Shown here: piece by piece, positions 31,741-42,000 of the stretch
Layout: every line of letters starts with the position of its first letter
Position numbering within the stretch: the stretch's first letter is position 1
From: a virus
Reading direction: 5' to 3' (one strand)
Length of the DNA stretch: 43,919 nt
Virus record (IMG/VR): IMGVR_UViG_3300020190_000114
Span: 1 to 43,919 of that record
Program-made: the position numbers and the translations under genes
The notes under the pieces: generated by a model
What the model was told of the DNA's origin: nothing
Database searches by the model: none
Seen by the model: only the letters and a program-made list of their open reading frames with translations

Positions 31741-33339
31741 TCACCACATGGTATTGTCATCGTCAGCCACTAAGCCGTCATCAATCATTCCGAAAGGGGT
31801 CAGGTCTTCTTCAATCCTTTTGATCTGCTCTTCGTAGATCAGTCTACGGATATCTAGGTTTGTGAAATCTTTGAAGTATGGCTGAGAAGTCATCCATGCA
31901 AACAGCACTAGCGTCATTACCAAGTCATCGTGATAGCCGGGTTCTGCTTCAAATGTGTCGCCTTTGGACACAAATGTGGCGAGTTCGCTGATGATATCAA
32001 AGTCTTCCACCAACAGTTTGTCCTCTTCGATCAGAGATTTCAGAACCGAGCATCCTACCTTTTTCACGGGATGGGTGGTTTTCACCCCCAACTGGCGTTT
32101 GCCAACTCCGAAGTTGGATAGCACCTGACCACCGCGGCCTCTTACTGTGGTGTTCAGCAGATTCTCGCACTCCAAATCTTCATGTAAGATTGTGGCAACC
32201 TGTTCTCCAATATCGTTCAGTTCCACCAGTACGCTGGCATTGTTGTAGTCTTTGGCAATCTTGTCGATCATGGTGGGCAGAATCAGATGCGACATGGAGT
32301 TATTACGGAACTTTGCAACCAAGCGATACGGATTCTGAGACACATCCACCACCGTAATGGCATGATAGTCTGATCCTCCTCCGCGAGAGGTGTCTACCAC
32401 TACCGTATAGATGTGATCAGGTTTTGCACCTTCGTAGACATCCATGCCGTCTAGAGTTTTCTGTATGGGTCGGCGCCAAGGCATCGTTTTCAGTTTCTTG
32501 ACATCAATCAGAGTATGAAGTGATCCCACAAACTCGCATTCAAACTCCACACGGAACTGGTCTTCACTGGTGTTTGCAATGGTCTGCGCTTTCCATTTGT
32601 CATCTCTTCCCGGCACATCACTCCAATGAATTTCAACAGGCACATATGCATTGGTCTTTTCTTTGGCGCCGATCCATAACCGATAGAACAGATTCAATCC
32701 TTTGGGAGTGGATACAATCAACACCTTTGATGTTTGACCACTGGCGATGGTGGGATACACAGACGAGAAGAAATCTTCTGCCAGTTCATGTGGCACATAT
32801 GCAAACTCGTCAAGAATAATCAAGTTGAACGATCCACCACGAATAGCAGACGAAGAGGTGGCAGACGCAAGAATCTTGGAACCATTTTCCAGTTCAAGGG
32901 AGCCTTTGTTCCAACTCACGATGCCCTGTTGTAACCATTTGGGTAAATACTCGTATGCTGTTTTGAGTCTACCTAACAGTTCCCGTGCAGTCTGTAGTTT
33001 GTTTGCAAGCAGCGCCACATTGGTTGTGGGATTGAACAGAACATACCACAAAGCATATGCCAATACAGTGGTGGACTTGCCGCTCTGGCGCGGATACTTG
33101 CAAATCACAAATCTATTGGTGTGTACTGTTCGTAACAGGTCTTGCTGAAACTGCCAAGGTTCAAATGGTTGCAATCCCTTGTCTAGTGTCACTATACGAA
33201 CATACTTGGTGATAAAGTGCAACGGATCTTCGCTGCACTTCATGTATTCTGCAACTTGCTCAGGAGTGAATGAAACAGCGGTGTTCGCCGCCTTTAGATT
33301 GGGATTACCAAGATATGTGTCTTCCTGTCGCAGAGTCAT
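31741..33339 (-). CDS. 17: Terminase large subunit gp17
   Basis: A 532-residue packaging motor ATPase-nuclease. Walker A is CKYPRQSGKST (80-90), Walker B with catalytic Glu is LIILDEFAYVPHE (173-185), followed by the coupling motif region VLIVSTPKGLNLF. The RNase H-like nuclease domain has YTVVVDTSRGGGSDYHAITV with the first catalytic Asp, and later GYHDDLVMTLVLF with the C-terminal acidic pair. Length and motifs match T4-like gp17 (610 in T4; cyanophages about 550). It cleaves concatemers and pumps DNA through the portal. Confidence 0.96.
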   Translation of the reverse strand: MTLRQEDTYLGNPNLKAANTAVSFTPEQVAEYMKCSEDPLHFITKYVRIVTLDKGLQPFEPWQFQQDLLRTVHTNRFVICKYPRQSGKSTTVLAYALWYVLFNPTTNVALLANKLQTARELLGRLKTAYEYLPKWLQQGIVSWNKGSLELENGSKILASATSSSAIRGGSFNLIILDEFAYVPHELAEDFFSSVYPTIASGQTSKVLIVSTPKGLNLFYRLWIGAKEKTNAYVPVEIHWSDVPGRDDKWKAQTIANTSEDQFRVEFECEFVGSLHTLIDVKKLKTMPWRRPIQKTLDGMDVYEGAKPDHIYTVVVDTSRGGGSDYHAITVVDVSQNPYRLVAKFRNNSMSHLILPTMIDKIAKDYNNASVLVELNDIGEQVATILHEDLECENLLNTTVRGRGGQVLSNFGVGKRQLGVKTTHPVKKVGCSVLKSLIEEDKLLVEDFDIISELATFVSKGDTFEAEPGYHDDLVMTLVLFAWMTSQPYFKDFTNLDIRRLIYEEQIKRIEEDLTPFGMIDDGLVADDDNTMW

Positions 33340-33342
33340 GCT

Positions 33343-33828
33343 TTACTCACTTTGCTCTTCAAGTCGCTTGCGCTGTTCTTCCTTCTGTAGTTTCAGGTAT
33401 TCTTGTAGGTCTTTGGTGCTGCCCAAATAGATGGCATTGTTTGTGATGCTTTGTGCGGTTTGCTTTTCGTGTGCTGTCACATGACGAATATCTTTTACTC
33501 GCTTATGCAGATCAATGAGACTGCTGTTTGCATCTGCAATTTGACGCATGATGATGGCAGCAACTTCGTATGCTCGGGGAGATTCTCCCTCACTAGCCAC
33601 TTGCATGATGCCGTCGAGCGCAGACTTGCCTACATCAATGAGTTCTTTCAGGTTCTTGCGAACTTCGCTGTAGTCATTTGCTGCGTGTGGATCTTCTTGC
33701 GCCAAGGGATGTACAGGTTCGGGAACGCGAACTGCTATCGCCTTTACTGGTTTTTCAGTCGGGGCAATGTCATTCTCAATCCCTAGCACAGATGCTAGTT
33801 TATCATCTACACCTTTGGTTGGTTCCAT
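33343..33828 (-). CDS. 16: Terminase small subunit gp16
   Basis: A 161-residue protein (T4 gp16: 164). The conserved helical core VRKNLKELIDVGKSALDGIM, ESPRAYEVAAIIMRQIADAN and SSLIDLHKRVKDIR matches gp16, as does NNAIYLGSTKDLQEYLK near the C-terminus. It recognises DNA and stimulates gp17. I start it at MEPTKG (33828), with AGGAG upstream; the gp15 stop (TAA) lies between. Confidence 0.92.
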   Translation of the reverse strand: MEPTKGVDDKLASVLGIENDIAPTEKPVKAIAVRVPEPVHPLAQEDPHAANDYSEVRKNLKELIDVGKSALDGIMQVASEGESPRAYEVAAIIMRQIADANSSLIDLHKRVKDIRHVTAHEKQTAQSITNNAIYLGSTKDLQEYLKLQKEEQRKRLEEQSE

Positions 33829-33830
33829 GT

Positions 33831-34658
33831 TTACGCTCCTGCATTCCAATAGGGATCAATGTCTTCAAACAGTTCGATGTCTTGCCACACATCGTATGCA
33901 GTACCTGTTACTGAGAGAGGTGCATCTGGTCCTGTGGTTCCTTCTACAACTGCTCGATCCCATACTCTCACAAAGTCTCGTGTCAACGCTCTTGTCTTTC
34001 CGAGGTCTGCAAGTTCGTGAACAGCAGTTTGCGTTTCTAGTACAAACTTTGCATCGCGTAGAGGACCAATGATGTATCCCTTCACATCGAATGACATGGT
34101 GTACATCATACTTTTGACAGAATCAAAGTTTCCTTCGTAGTCATCTTCCCAACCAACCGAGGTGAGCGTGATTGGAAGATCTATCTTCTTGTCGATGTCT
34201 GTGAAGTTGATGCTGACTGTATACGATGGAGTGAAATACGGAAGAATCTGCTCGACTATTCTGAGTCCGTTGTCCATTGTATCTGGCATGATGTACAACT
34301 CAAAGGTAAATGTATACGGTACTTCTGCAAACCGATACACCTTTTGCTTGTCTGCGGTTGAGGCACTTGTATCAAGTACCTTTTTGGTCATGGTTGTTCG
34401 CTTGCGACCACTATCGTATTCCCAATTGGTCAAATTGAATCCAAGTCGAGGCAGAGTTATGTTGAAATTCTGTCCGCTTTCCATTCTACTTTCTGATATA
34501 CGACGAAGCCATTTCTGCTTGGGTGAGTATGTGAGAGGAATACGCGCCGGAGGACCATTCGTTGGATCGCTGATATAGATGTTGTTGAACAGAGAACCAA
34601 ACGCAACAACTGTTTTGCGAACGCATTGATGATAGAATGGATTATTGCCGTTAAACAT
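33831..34658 (-). CDS. 15: Tail sheath stabiliser/terminator gp15
   Basis: A protein of about 275 residues (T4: 272). FYHQCVRKTVVAFGSLFNNI matches the gp15 N-terminus, followed by RIPLTYSPKQKWL, LPRLGFNLTNWEYDSGRK, YTFTFELYIMPDTMDNGLRI, VEQILPYFTPSYTVSINF and YTMSFDVKGYIIGPL. It forms the hexameric ring joining tail and neck. The real start is the ATG at 34658, which shares its A with the gp14 stop (TGATG); the TTG before it is less likely. Confidence 0.93.
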   Translation of the reverse strand: MFNGNNPFYHQCVRKTVVAFGSLFNNIYISDPTNGPPARIPLTYSPKQKWLRRISESRMESGQNFNITLPRLGFNLTNWEYDSGRKRTTMTKKVLDTSASTADKQKVYRFAEVPYTFTFELYIMPDTMDNGLRIVEQILPYFTPSYTVSINFTDIDKKIDLPITLTSVGWEDDYEGNFDSVKSMMYTMSFDVKGYIIGPLRDAKFVLETQTAVHELADLGKTRALTRDFVRVWDRAVVEGTTGPDAPLSVTGTAYDVWQDIELFEDIDPYWNAGA

Positions 34659-35563
34659 CAAATGTCCTCACTAAATGGATTGTTTTCAGTAAAGTCTACA
34701 ATGCGATCTAGTTGAATCTCAAAGTCTGCATTCTGATTTACTGTGCTAGTGGTTGGCCCAACTGAGATGTCTGTTACTGCTTGTGCAGAGTAAGACCAAG
34801 ACGCTCCTGAGTCTGCACCAACGATAGGAGTTGCACTGGCAGTAAATACTCCAACTACGCGCTCCAATTGCAGCACAGCGAGTGTCATTCCTGATGGTGG
34901 AGTCCATTTTAGAACTCTGGCAGATGCAGTACCTTGAGTTACTGTTTCTCCAAGCGCATATGTTCCTGCTCCAGTTACCAAAGTTACATCCAAGGCAAAC
35001 TCTGCATATCCTTGTTCGATTCCTGTTCCTGCTGCATCAACCTCAGTATTGTCTGTCTCGAATGTATCGCCAGCAAAAGTTGCAAGTTCGCAAGAGATAT
35101 TGTACACATAGTTCTTACCAAACTGGTAGAACGGTTTCTCATGCTCCACAAACTTGATCTCAAAGATGCCTTTGGATAGAGGAAAGTATAGTAGATCGCC
35201 TTCTCTTGGTCGCTCTGCATTTGCTCCAGGACCATCTCCACCTGTGATTCCGCTGAACTCTTGTTTCCATCTTCGCTTGCTGACCACAAGTTTCATACTG
35301 TCGCGCACTTCTAGTCCAAACTTGGCGATGAAGTCTCCTTCTCCTTCAAATCCATCCACGCTTTCCACATACATCTCAATCGGTTTGCCAATCTTATACA
35401 CAGATGGTAGTGTGTCTTCTCCAAATATCGTATCAATCTCAGGAGATTCGCGGAACAGATATACAACCTCATGTCCGTGCATTTTGATGGTTTCAACCAC
35501 CAAATCTTCCACAAGATTTTGTTCGCTCCGTTCGTATTTGGAGAAGTACGGATTTAGTGCCAT
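34658..35563 (-). CDS. 14: Neck protein gp14
   Basis: A 301-residue neck protein (T4: 256). LNPYFSKYERSEQNLVEDLV, ETIKMHGHEVVYLFRE, KFGLEVRDSMKLVVSKRRWK, REGDLLYFPLSKGIFEIKFV and FYQFGKNYVYNISCELATF are typical of cyanophage-type gp14. Residues about 185-265 form an additional Thr/Ala/Gly-rich beta domain (ALGETVTQGTASARVLKWTP) not present in T4. The end returns to the family (QLDRIVDFTENNPFSEDI). With gp13 it joins head and tail. Confidence 0.9.
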   Translation of the reverse strand: MALNPYFSKYERSEQNLVEDLVVETIKMHGHEVVYLFRESPEIDTIFGEDTLPSVYKIGKPIEMYVESVDGFEGEGDFIAKFGLEVRDSMKLVVSKRRWKQEFSGITGGDGPGANAERPREGDLLYFPLSKGIFEIKFVEHEKPFYQFGKNYVYNISCELATFAGDTFETDNTEVDAAGTGIEQGYAEFALDVTLVTGAGTYALGETVTQGTASARVLKWTPPSGMTLAVLQLERVVGVFTASATPIVGADSGASWSYSAQAVTDISVGPTTSTVNQNADFEIQLDRIVDFTENNPFSEDI

Positions 35564-35564
35564 G

Positions 35565-36317
35565 TTATCCTACCAAGAAATCAGGAGGAAGTTCAAATGA
35601 TGCTCGCATTTCGGATTCTAGTTTGTCTGCTTCTTCTTTCGCGGCATCGTAGATTGCTTTACCATCAAATGTAACTCCACCAGGCAACTGAATTCCGCTG
35701 TACTTGGATAGATTCTGTCCCCATTGCATCTTGACCAATGTCGTTGCATACTTCTTCAAGAAGTGATTGTCGTACACATCAGGATAGTCGGCAGGATTAA
35801 CCTGTGAGTACACCTCAAATATCAGGTTAGTGCCAACAGGAAAATCAACATCCCACTCAGCATCAATAAACAGTTGGTTGGTGATACGATTCCATCTGAT
35901 TTGCTTTTCTGGCTCAAGCATCTGCTGAATCAGAGACAGTCTTTGCTGAACTATCGTCCAGTTTGCAAGATCCATTGCAATCAAACTGTTAAAGTCTTGC
36001 AGACTGTACTGGTATCTGACACCAAACACATTGTCTGTGCTAGTCTGTGACTCCCCACCTATCGGATACAAGTTCACTATCGACAGGATATTGGGATTGG
36101 CAATGTTGATATACCCCTGATCCATGTCAGTTTGAGTGATGGTGTAGGGTAAGTAAATCTTTTCCACACCATCAAAGTGGTATTCACCCAAGAACTGAAC
36201 CGCATCGTCAATGCGATCCTCTACCTGAGCATCGTCCACATTAATTTCAATGACTGGTCCGCCCAGTTTACGGTAGATGTAGTCCTTGAGTTTCTTGCGC
36301 GAATTGACTGTTGGCAT
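35565..36317 (-). CDS. 13: Neck protein gp13
   Basis: A 250-residue neck protein (T4: 309). Family features are KLKDYIYRKLGGPVIEINVD, VEDRIDDAVQFLGEYHFDGV, FGVRYQYSLQDFNSLIAMDL, WTIVQQRLSLIQQMLEPEKQ and WGQNLSKYSGIQLPGGVTFD with GKAIYDAAKEEADKLE at the end. It forms the connector below the portal with gp14. The start has a GGAGATATGCC-ATG site. Confidence 0.93.
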   Translation of the reverse strand: MPTVNSRKKLKDYIYRKLGGPVIEINVDDAQVEDRIDDAVQFLGEYHFDGVEKIYLPYTITQTDMDQGYINIANPNILSIVNLYPIGGESQTSTDNVFGVRYQYSLQDFNSLIAMDLANWTIVQQRLSLIQQMLEPEKQIRWNRITNQLFIDAEWDVDFPVGTNLIFEVYSQVNPADYPDVYDNHFLKKYATTLVKMQWGQNLSKYSGIQLPGGVTFDGKAIYDAAKEEADKLESEMRASFELPPDFLVG

Positions 36318-36367
36318 GGCATATCTCCAATGGTATGTATGGTTCCGAGATCATGCCAATACATCAG

Positions 36368-36730
36368 TTAGTTGCTGCTTGGTCTGCCGGGTAGTGGAGC
36401 AGCAAACATAAACCGCACAGCCGCCATCTCACGAACCGTAAATGCCAATCCTGCGGCATCTGCTTCTTCGGGGTACAGAGGGATGAAAGATCCTAGATCA
36501 GCAGTCATGGTGTTCAGATACTCTGAAAACTGCTGAGACAGTTCATCGGATGACTTTCCTTCTGCATTTGATTGCAATGAATCGCGGAAGCGTTCAATCG
36601 CAGTTAGGTGTGGGTTCAGTTGATCAATGATATCGACCAACTTGATAGAAAGTACTGCTGAGACTGGTTTATTGGCAAGAACATTCAGAAAAGGGGCGGC
36701 CTGAAACACTTGTGCATACGAAATCTTCAT
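36368..36730 (-). CDS. Unknown small helical protein
   Basis: A 120-residue protein starting MKISYAQVFQ at 36730 (AAAGGAGATACC before the ATG). It is mainly helical (SAVLSIKLVDIIDQLNPHLT, SSDELSQQFSEYLNTMTADL) and ends AAPLPGRPSSN. The layout faintly resembles small helical proteins near tail genes in other phages (DUF1617-like), but I cannot confirm this. It lies between the fibre region and the neck genes and is probably a virion or assembly protein. Confidence 0.6.
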   Translation of the reverse strand: MKISYAQVFQAAPFLNVLANKPVSAVLSIKLVDIIDQLNPHLTAIERFRDSLQSNAEGKSSDELSQQFSEYLNTMTADLGSFIPLYPEEADAAGLAFTVREMAAVRFMFAAPLPGRPSSN

Positions 36731-36753
36731 GGTATCTCCTTTGGTTATCACTT

Positions 36754-37269
36754 TCACAGGTCCCCGAAAACGCTGTCAACACCGTTGTTTTTGCAATTTG
36801 CGGGGTACTTCTGCTTGATATGTAGTCTTCTTGATTGGATCTCTTGAACCTTAGAAATGACTGATGGGTTAGACTCCACCACAAGTTCCCATAATGCCAC
36901 AACTAATTCTTCAATAGATGGGTATTCTAGTTTACGCTTGTCTGCATACGAGACTAAAGCATTTGCAAGCAGAGTGTCGATCTCTGTGCTTTCTTCTTTC
37001 AGGTTATCTGCAATGGCCTTGATGCTTTGCAGATTAGAGATGTATCCATCCAGTTGAGAACACGGGTGAATGCCTTGTAGATTTCTGTTTCCATCGTGTT
37101 GGAAATGGTGTCCTGTCCCTGTTTGTGGATCTACGGTATATCGAACAGACTTTATACCCGTTGGAAGCGTGTAGTCAGGATCATACACGCGCAGCGCCTC
37201 AATTGGAATCGATACTCCATTGATACTTATGGTGTTATCACCACGATGAATGAACGAATCATGTGTCAT
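36754..37269 (-). CDS. Unknown structural-region protein
   Basis: A 171-residue protein I do not recognise. The N-terminus (THDSFIHRGDNTISINGVSI, VRYTVDPQTGTGHHFQHDGN) looks beta-rich and His-containing. The rest is helical (SNLQSIKAIADNLKEEST, ELVVALWELVVESNPSVI). The stop lies 24 bases before the next ATG and the gene follows the fibre-like protein by two bases. Co-location with fibre and neck genes suggests a tail or fibre-associated protein. Confidence 0.6.
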   Translation of the reverse strand: MTHDSFIHRGDNTISINGVSIPIEALRVYDPDYTLPTGIKSVRYTVDPQTGTGHHFQHDGNRNLQGIHPCSQLDGYISNLQSIKAIADNLKEESTEIDTLLANALVSYADKRKLEYPSIEELVVALWELVVESNPSVISKVQEIQSRRLHIKQKYPANCKNNGVDSVFGDL

Positions 37270-37271
37270 GC

Positions 37272-39059
37272 TTACTGACTATTGAACCATGATGCAATGC
37301 CATTGAGTCCGTGGTTTGGAATGTTTTGTCCACCGCGAGCAATCTTGACATTTCCATTGGCATCCGAGTACAGAGTTCCCTTTGGAAGTGTAAATGCCGC
37401 GCAGAGAACCCATGCACCCGCACCCGCCGCCGCGGTCGGATCCCATTGGTATTTCTTCATGGTTACTTCATTGGTGCCTGCATCCACGAAAGTTGAATAT
37501 ACCACCGAATCCGCATCGACGCCGTTTATCGTGGGGGTTCCATCAATATCTGAGTTAATACCAGGCATGAACGGCATCACCATGAATCCACGAACAAAGG
37601 TGTCACCTGTTGTGGCGCGAACAGAGAAAACTGGAGCGTGTGATGCCAAGATGTTTTGATACTGGTCGGTTGGATTTACAATGGTCACATCTTCTGCAAA
37701 GGCGAAGTGTCTTGCTTCAAGTTGTGTGATTGCTCCACCAGTTGCACCCGTAACATAAGACACCTCTCCGTTTTCCATGAACAAAGCAAACTCGTCACCA
37801 TTGTTATCGCAAGCCTTAATTTTCACTCCGCCGCCGTCATGGTGCTTATTTAGGAATCCACTCACAAATGAGCCAGGGTTCGCAATACCACCATTTGCCA
37901 TGGTAATTATACCAGGCAAGAAACCAAATCTACCGCTACCAGTGACTGAGGTTGCTGCTTGAGATTCACCTGCATCATAGTAAAATGCTGAGTTAGTTTC
38001 TCCTGCTGTTCCTGTCAGAATGATATCCGCAGGATTTGCAGCAACAGCACCAAACAGACGCGCGTAGTACGATCCACCCTGGCCACCCTCTACATATCCT
38101 TCTTGTGTTCCATCTCCAGCGGTTACCGGCGCACCGTCTTCAATCACCATACCCTCTGGCAAGAATCTGCTTCCAGTGCCCACACCGAACTTTACAGTAG
38201 GCCGTTCTTGCGAGGTATTCAAGCCAAGTTGGAACTGTCCGTTCACCCAATCAACCACAGGTCGATGTCCTCTGACAAGTCGAAGCAGAGGAAAGTCTAC
38301 TGCACCTGTAGAAATGTTTACAGACTCTACTACACGGAATGCTTCTGACTCTCCACCGCTTTCATTCGAGTCCAGTCTTATGGTGAACCCAATCGGAGAT
38401 GTTAGTTCAGAAATCTCTCCAACACTTACTGTGTTGTTTGCGATTTGGATTCCTGATCCAGGCGTCAAGATGTCTTCTAGTCTAGCAAAGAAGGTATCTT
38501 TGGATACTGGATGTCTAAGCAGTAACCGACCAGTTCTTAAAGAACTTTGCAGAGCATTTAGTTCTTCGGTTGTGCTATTTGCAAGCGGTGTATTGAAGAT
38601 GAGATTCTCTGTTGTGGTATTTCCGCCACCCGCACCATCTGCTCCTCTAAAGAATTTCAGACGACCAATCACATCTCCGCATTCTAACCCAGTACCCCGC
38701 ACACAAATATCTCCGACAACTTCAAGTGTATGGGAGGGTATACCTGAAGATAGGTTGATTCCAAGACGCATATCATCAACAATGGGCAGACCTGATGAGT
38801 CAAGTGCAGCGGCCAGAGACATACCCTTGGCAGTAGCATCACTCCAAATTGCAGTTTCAGACTGACTCTTAACCGACACATAGAAGTCTAGCACCGAGTT
38901 TTTGGTGAATGGTCGAAGGTCTTGAATCAGGGGTTTCATGTTCACGAAACTTCCACCCTGACCTGCCGTGGCATCAAATACCAGTATGTCGCCTGATTCT
39001 GCGCCTACCGCATCAATGATGCTGCCTGGAATGGGAATTCGTATTGCGCTGTTTGCCAT
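37272..39059 (-). CDS. Fibre-like virion protein
   Basis: A 595-residue beta-rich protein. It starts MANSAIRIPIPGSIIDAVGA, then has DILVFDATAGQGGSFVNMKP, repeated Gly/Ser/Thr-rich strands (HTLEVVGDICVRGTGLECGD, GSGIQIANNTVSVGEISELT), a His/Gly stretch (FLNKHHDGGGVKIKACDNNG) and a C-terminal domain (DSVVYSTFVDAGTNEVTMKK, YSDANGNVKIARGGQNIPNH). This layout is common in marine phage tail fibre and whisker-like proteins. It probably forms or connects fibres with the giant adhesin upstream. The ATG has AAGGAGCAAAG. Confidence 0.75.
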   Translation of the reverse strand: MANSAIRIPIPGSIIDAVGAESGDILVFDATAGQGGSFVNMKPLIQDLRPFTKNSVLDFYVSVKSQSETAIWSDATAKGMSLAAALDSSGLPIVDDMRLGINLSSGIPSHTLEVVGDICVRGTGLECGDVIGRLKFFRGADGAGGGNTTTENLIFNTPLANSTTEELNALQSSLRTGRLLLRHPVSKDTFFARLEDILTPGSGIQIANNTVSVGEISELTSPIGFTIRLDSNESGGESEAFRVVESVNISTGAVDFPLLRLVRGHRPVVDWVNGQFQLGLNTSQERPTVKFGVGTGSRFLPEGMVIEDGAPVTAGDGTQEGYVEGGQGGSYYARLFGAVAANPADIILTGTAGETNSAFYYDAGESQAATSVTGSGRFGFLPGIITMANGGIANPGSFVSGFLNKHHDGGGVKIKACDNNGDEFALFMENGEVSYVTGATGGAITQLEARHFAFAEDVTIVNPTDQYQNILASHAPVFSVRATTGDTFVRGFMVMPFMPGINSDIDGTPTINGVDADSVVYSTFVDAGTNEVTMKKYQWDPTAAAGAGAWVLCAAFTLPKGTLYSDANGNVKIARGGQNIPNHGLNGIASWFNSQ

Positions 39060-39088
39060 CTTTGCTCCTTATCTTATGTATGCCACTA

Positions 39089-42000
39089 TCAGATACTGCC
39101 TGGTGCTATACCCCCGCTAGGATCTTGGTTGATATCTTGCAAGAGATCGTCGAACGCCTCTTGTCCTCCGAATGCGGCAACTACATCCCACTCGGCTGCA
39201 ATTGTGTTTGTGTTGATGTACTGCTTTGCTGCATTTGCGTAGTGCAATTGATACTTCGACCAACCAACCTTGATGAATCTGTGTAGCGCGGCGGCATGCC
39301 ACCCTTCACCCACTTGACTACCTGCCATATCTCCAAGTCTTGCATCATTAGTATCGCTTGGATCAGCACCATCAAGCAAATAAGTCTTGAAGAACATTCT
39401 GACCAAATGCCGATTGTTGAAATACTGTTGTCGTTCTGGCAAGAACAACCTGTTATCATATTGGTAAATATGACCTTGTTGCGCCGATGATCCATCTGTC
39501 TGTGGGTACGAATTGATCCATGTGGTGATTGTTGGATTGCTCATTCCAAGTCGTTCAATTTCTTTTCTCATAAGAAGCGGATATGTGTCAAGGATATAGT
39601 ACCACCGAGCAATTTTGGATATGTCTTCAGCATCTGAAAAATTCCAACGAGTTCCATCTGGTCCCGTGATTGATGTTGGGAATGCGGTGATATCGTACTG
39701 AGTTATGTTTGGGTTGATATCAGTAAATACAGTCCACCAATCTCCCATTTCTCTAGTTCTTGCAGCAGATAGGTTTTGCCAATATGAAGGCGACCACCAG
39801 TATGATGCACCATCTCCGCCCATTTCAATGATGGGTTTAATTTGGGTAGCAATAAAGTCTTGGATGGGTAATACTTTGTCCCAACATCTCCAATCTTCGT
39901 AGCAGTTTCCTATCACACCTGATGGTGCCCTGCCTGCTACTCCGGTACAATCAGGATTACACATCGTAGTAAAATGCCATCCATGATACTCTCCTCCATG
40001 TTCGATGACCTGACCCGCACCCCACAACAAAGTAGAGATGGCTGGATAGACTGGTTTGCCTGCTCTCTTAGCGATTTCAAGTAGATCTCTGTTATTGGCT
40101 TCCCAGTTTTCCTGTGTTTGTGTAGCACCACCCCACGGAGATTTCTTGAAGAATGGAGAGTAGTATTCTCCTGTGGGATCTTGATCGTTGATGTTACCCA
40201 CAGTACCATTTCCCAAGAATGCCTGAGTATACAGGTTATACAAACTTGGTTGCAAATAGTCTGATGCCAACATGATTGGTTCAAGTCTGTTGTATGAGAA
40301 ATCTTTGAGTGCTTCTCTTTGCTCAGAGGTCAGTTGATGGTATCCAACTGCGATAGGATTGTTTTCGTTGTCTCTTGCAATGGGTTGACCCCATAGGTGA
40401 ATATGTGGGAATCCATAGTATCCAGTTGGTTTACCTGCAAGCGGTAGATCAGAAACTGGTGCATTCTGAACATATCTTGCAAGTGCGATCATGTTCTCTA
40501 CTATCGTGCGGTAAGTTACAACGATATTTTCTCCACTAGTACCGCTCAACTGGTGATAGATGTAATCCTTTGATTCCTCTAGCAATGGATCTATGCGCTT
40601 TGCGTCTGGACAGTTGTCAGGACCCGTACAGCCTCTTTGTATCCAATCCGTATAGTCTGAATTGTTGGTTCTGAAATACGATGGCAGTAATGCTCTGAAT
40701 TGGAACTCAAAGTCAAGATTGCTAATTGTGTAATCAGCAAAGGTTCTACTATCTTGAATGTTTGAGTTATCCCCTAAACTACCGGGTAAACTAAATCCTG
40801 ATCTTCCACGGAATGATCGGTTGGTTTTGAGTTGAGATTCAGCATCCCACACAGACCAGTTCTGATCAGCACTCCAAATACCACCAGTTCCATCACTTGC
40901 GTCTGGACCAGCAGGATCACATGGACGGCCGAGCGCATCAAATCTAGGACCAGTAATCATAATCCAGTAATGGTTTCTTGGGTCAGTTCCTCCTATAGAG
41001 TTACCTACAGCAGTTTGTCCTGCAAGTGGTTCTCCAACCGCATATGGCCACATTTCATTAGAGTGGTCGTAGAAGAAATGCATGAGTCCACCATACATTT
41101 CTTCAAGATCATTAGCATATGTTGCATCCATATCCTTTGATGGAATCTCGGAGAAGAACATCTTAAAGGTATTTTGTGGAAGGCCCTCCTGAGCCGCTGT
41201 TCTTGGTTGGAAACCAGGCACCGTTCCGCATGAAGGATCATCTTCAGATACCACCTTGCAGGTCTGAGCAAGATGACACGCAGTTTCTTCTGCACAGATA
41301 TCAGTGGTTCTGCCTACAGATCCTTCCTCCGTGATCTGTACATTGTTGTACATCGGGATTTCTGAGTCAGCAATCCAATTAAACTTGACACGACGAACTC
41401 CTGCTTGCGAACCAGTAACTCCCACTTCAAGCACAAACTTGCGTTGGTCGAGTTGTCCAATGTCTAGAGTTTCAATGAGTCCTGTGCTTTCATCAATCGT
41501 TACAAAGATATCTGGCTTGTTTCTCTTGGTGCGCTTCATCTGCACAACTTTGAACACACCGACTGCTGCGTTTGTGCCGTCAGTTACTGTTGTGACAGAA
41601 CTGGTTCCAACCTCGTAGAATCTCTGGCACTTTTCCAATGTCTTGTAGTGATCTTCGTAAGCAAACTCGTTTGCTGTATCTCCTTCTTCCAATTGAACGC
41701 TGGCAAGACTGACCACACCGCGATACACAAAGGATTCCCATGCTCCAATGCAAGGAGAAAGTATTGGCGCTTCCGTGCGGGGCGCCATGGATGGAGAAGG
41801 TGTTGGAGTATGGGTTGGAGTATGGGTTGGAGTGTGTGTCTGAGTTGGAGTGTTAGCCGGTGTACCAGTACTGGTTGGTGTTGGAGTCTGTGTTGCAGTT
41901 TTCGGAGGCGTCCGAGTTGGTGTAGGTGTATTGGTTGAAAGAGGTGTATTGGTTGGTGTTGGAGTTTGAGTTGCCGTTTTCGGGGGTGTCCGAGTCGGTG

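Noticed and set aside
38176-38865. Plus-strand open frame (229 codons) antisense to the fibre-like protein at 37272-39059
   Set aside because: No domain or conserved pattern. All other genes are on the minus strand.
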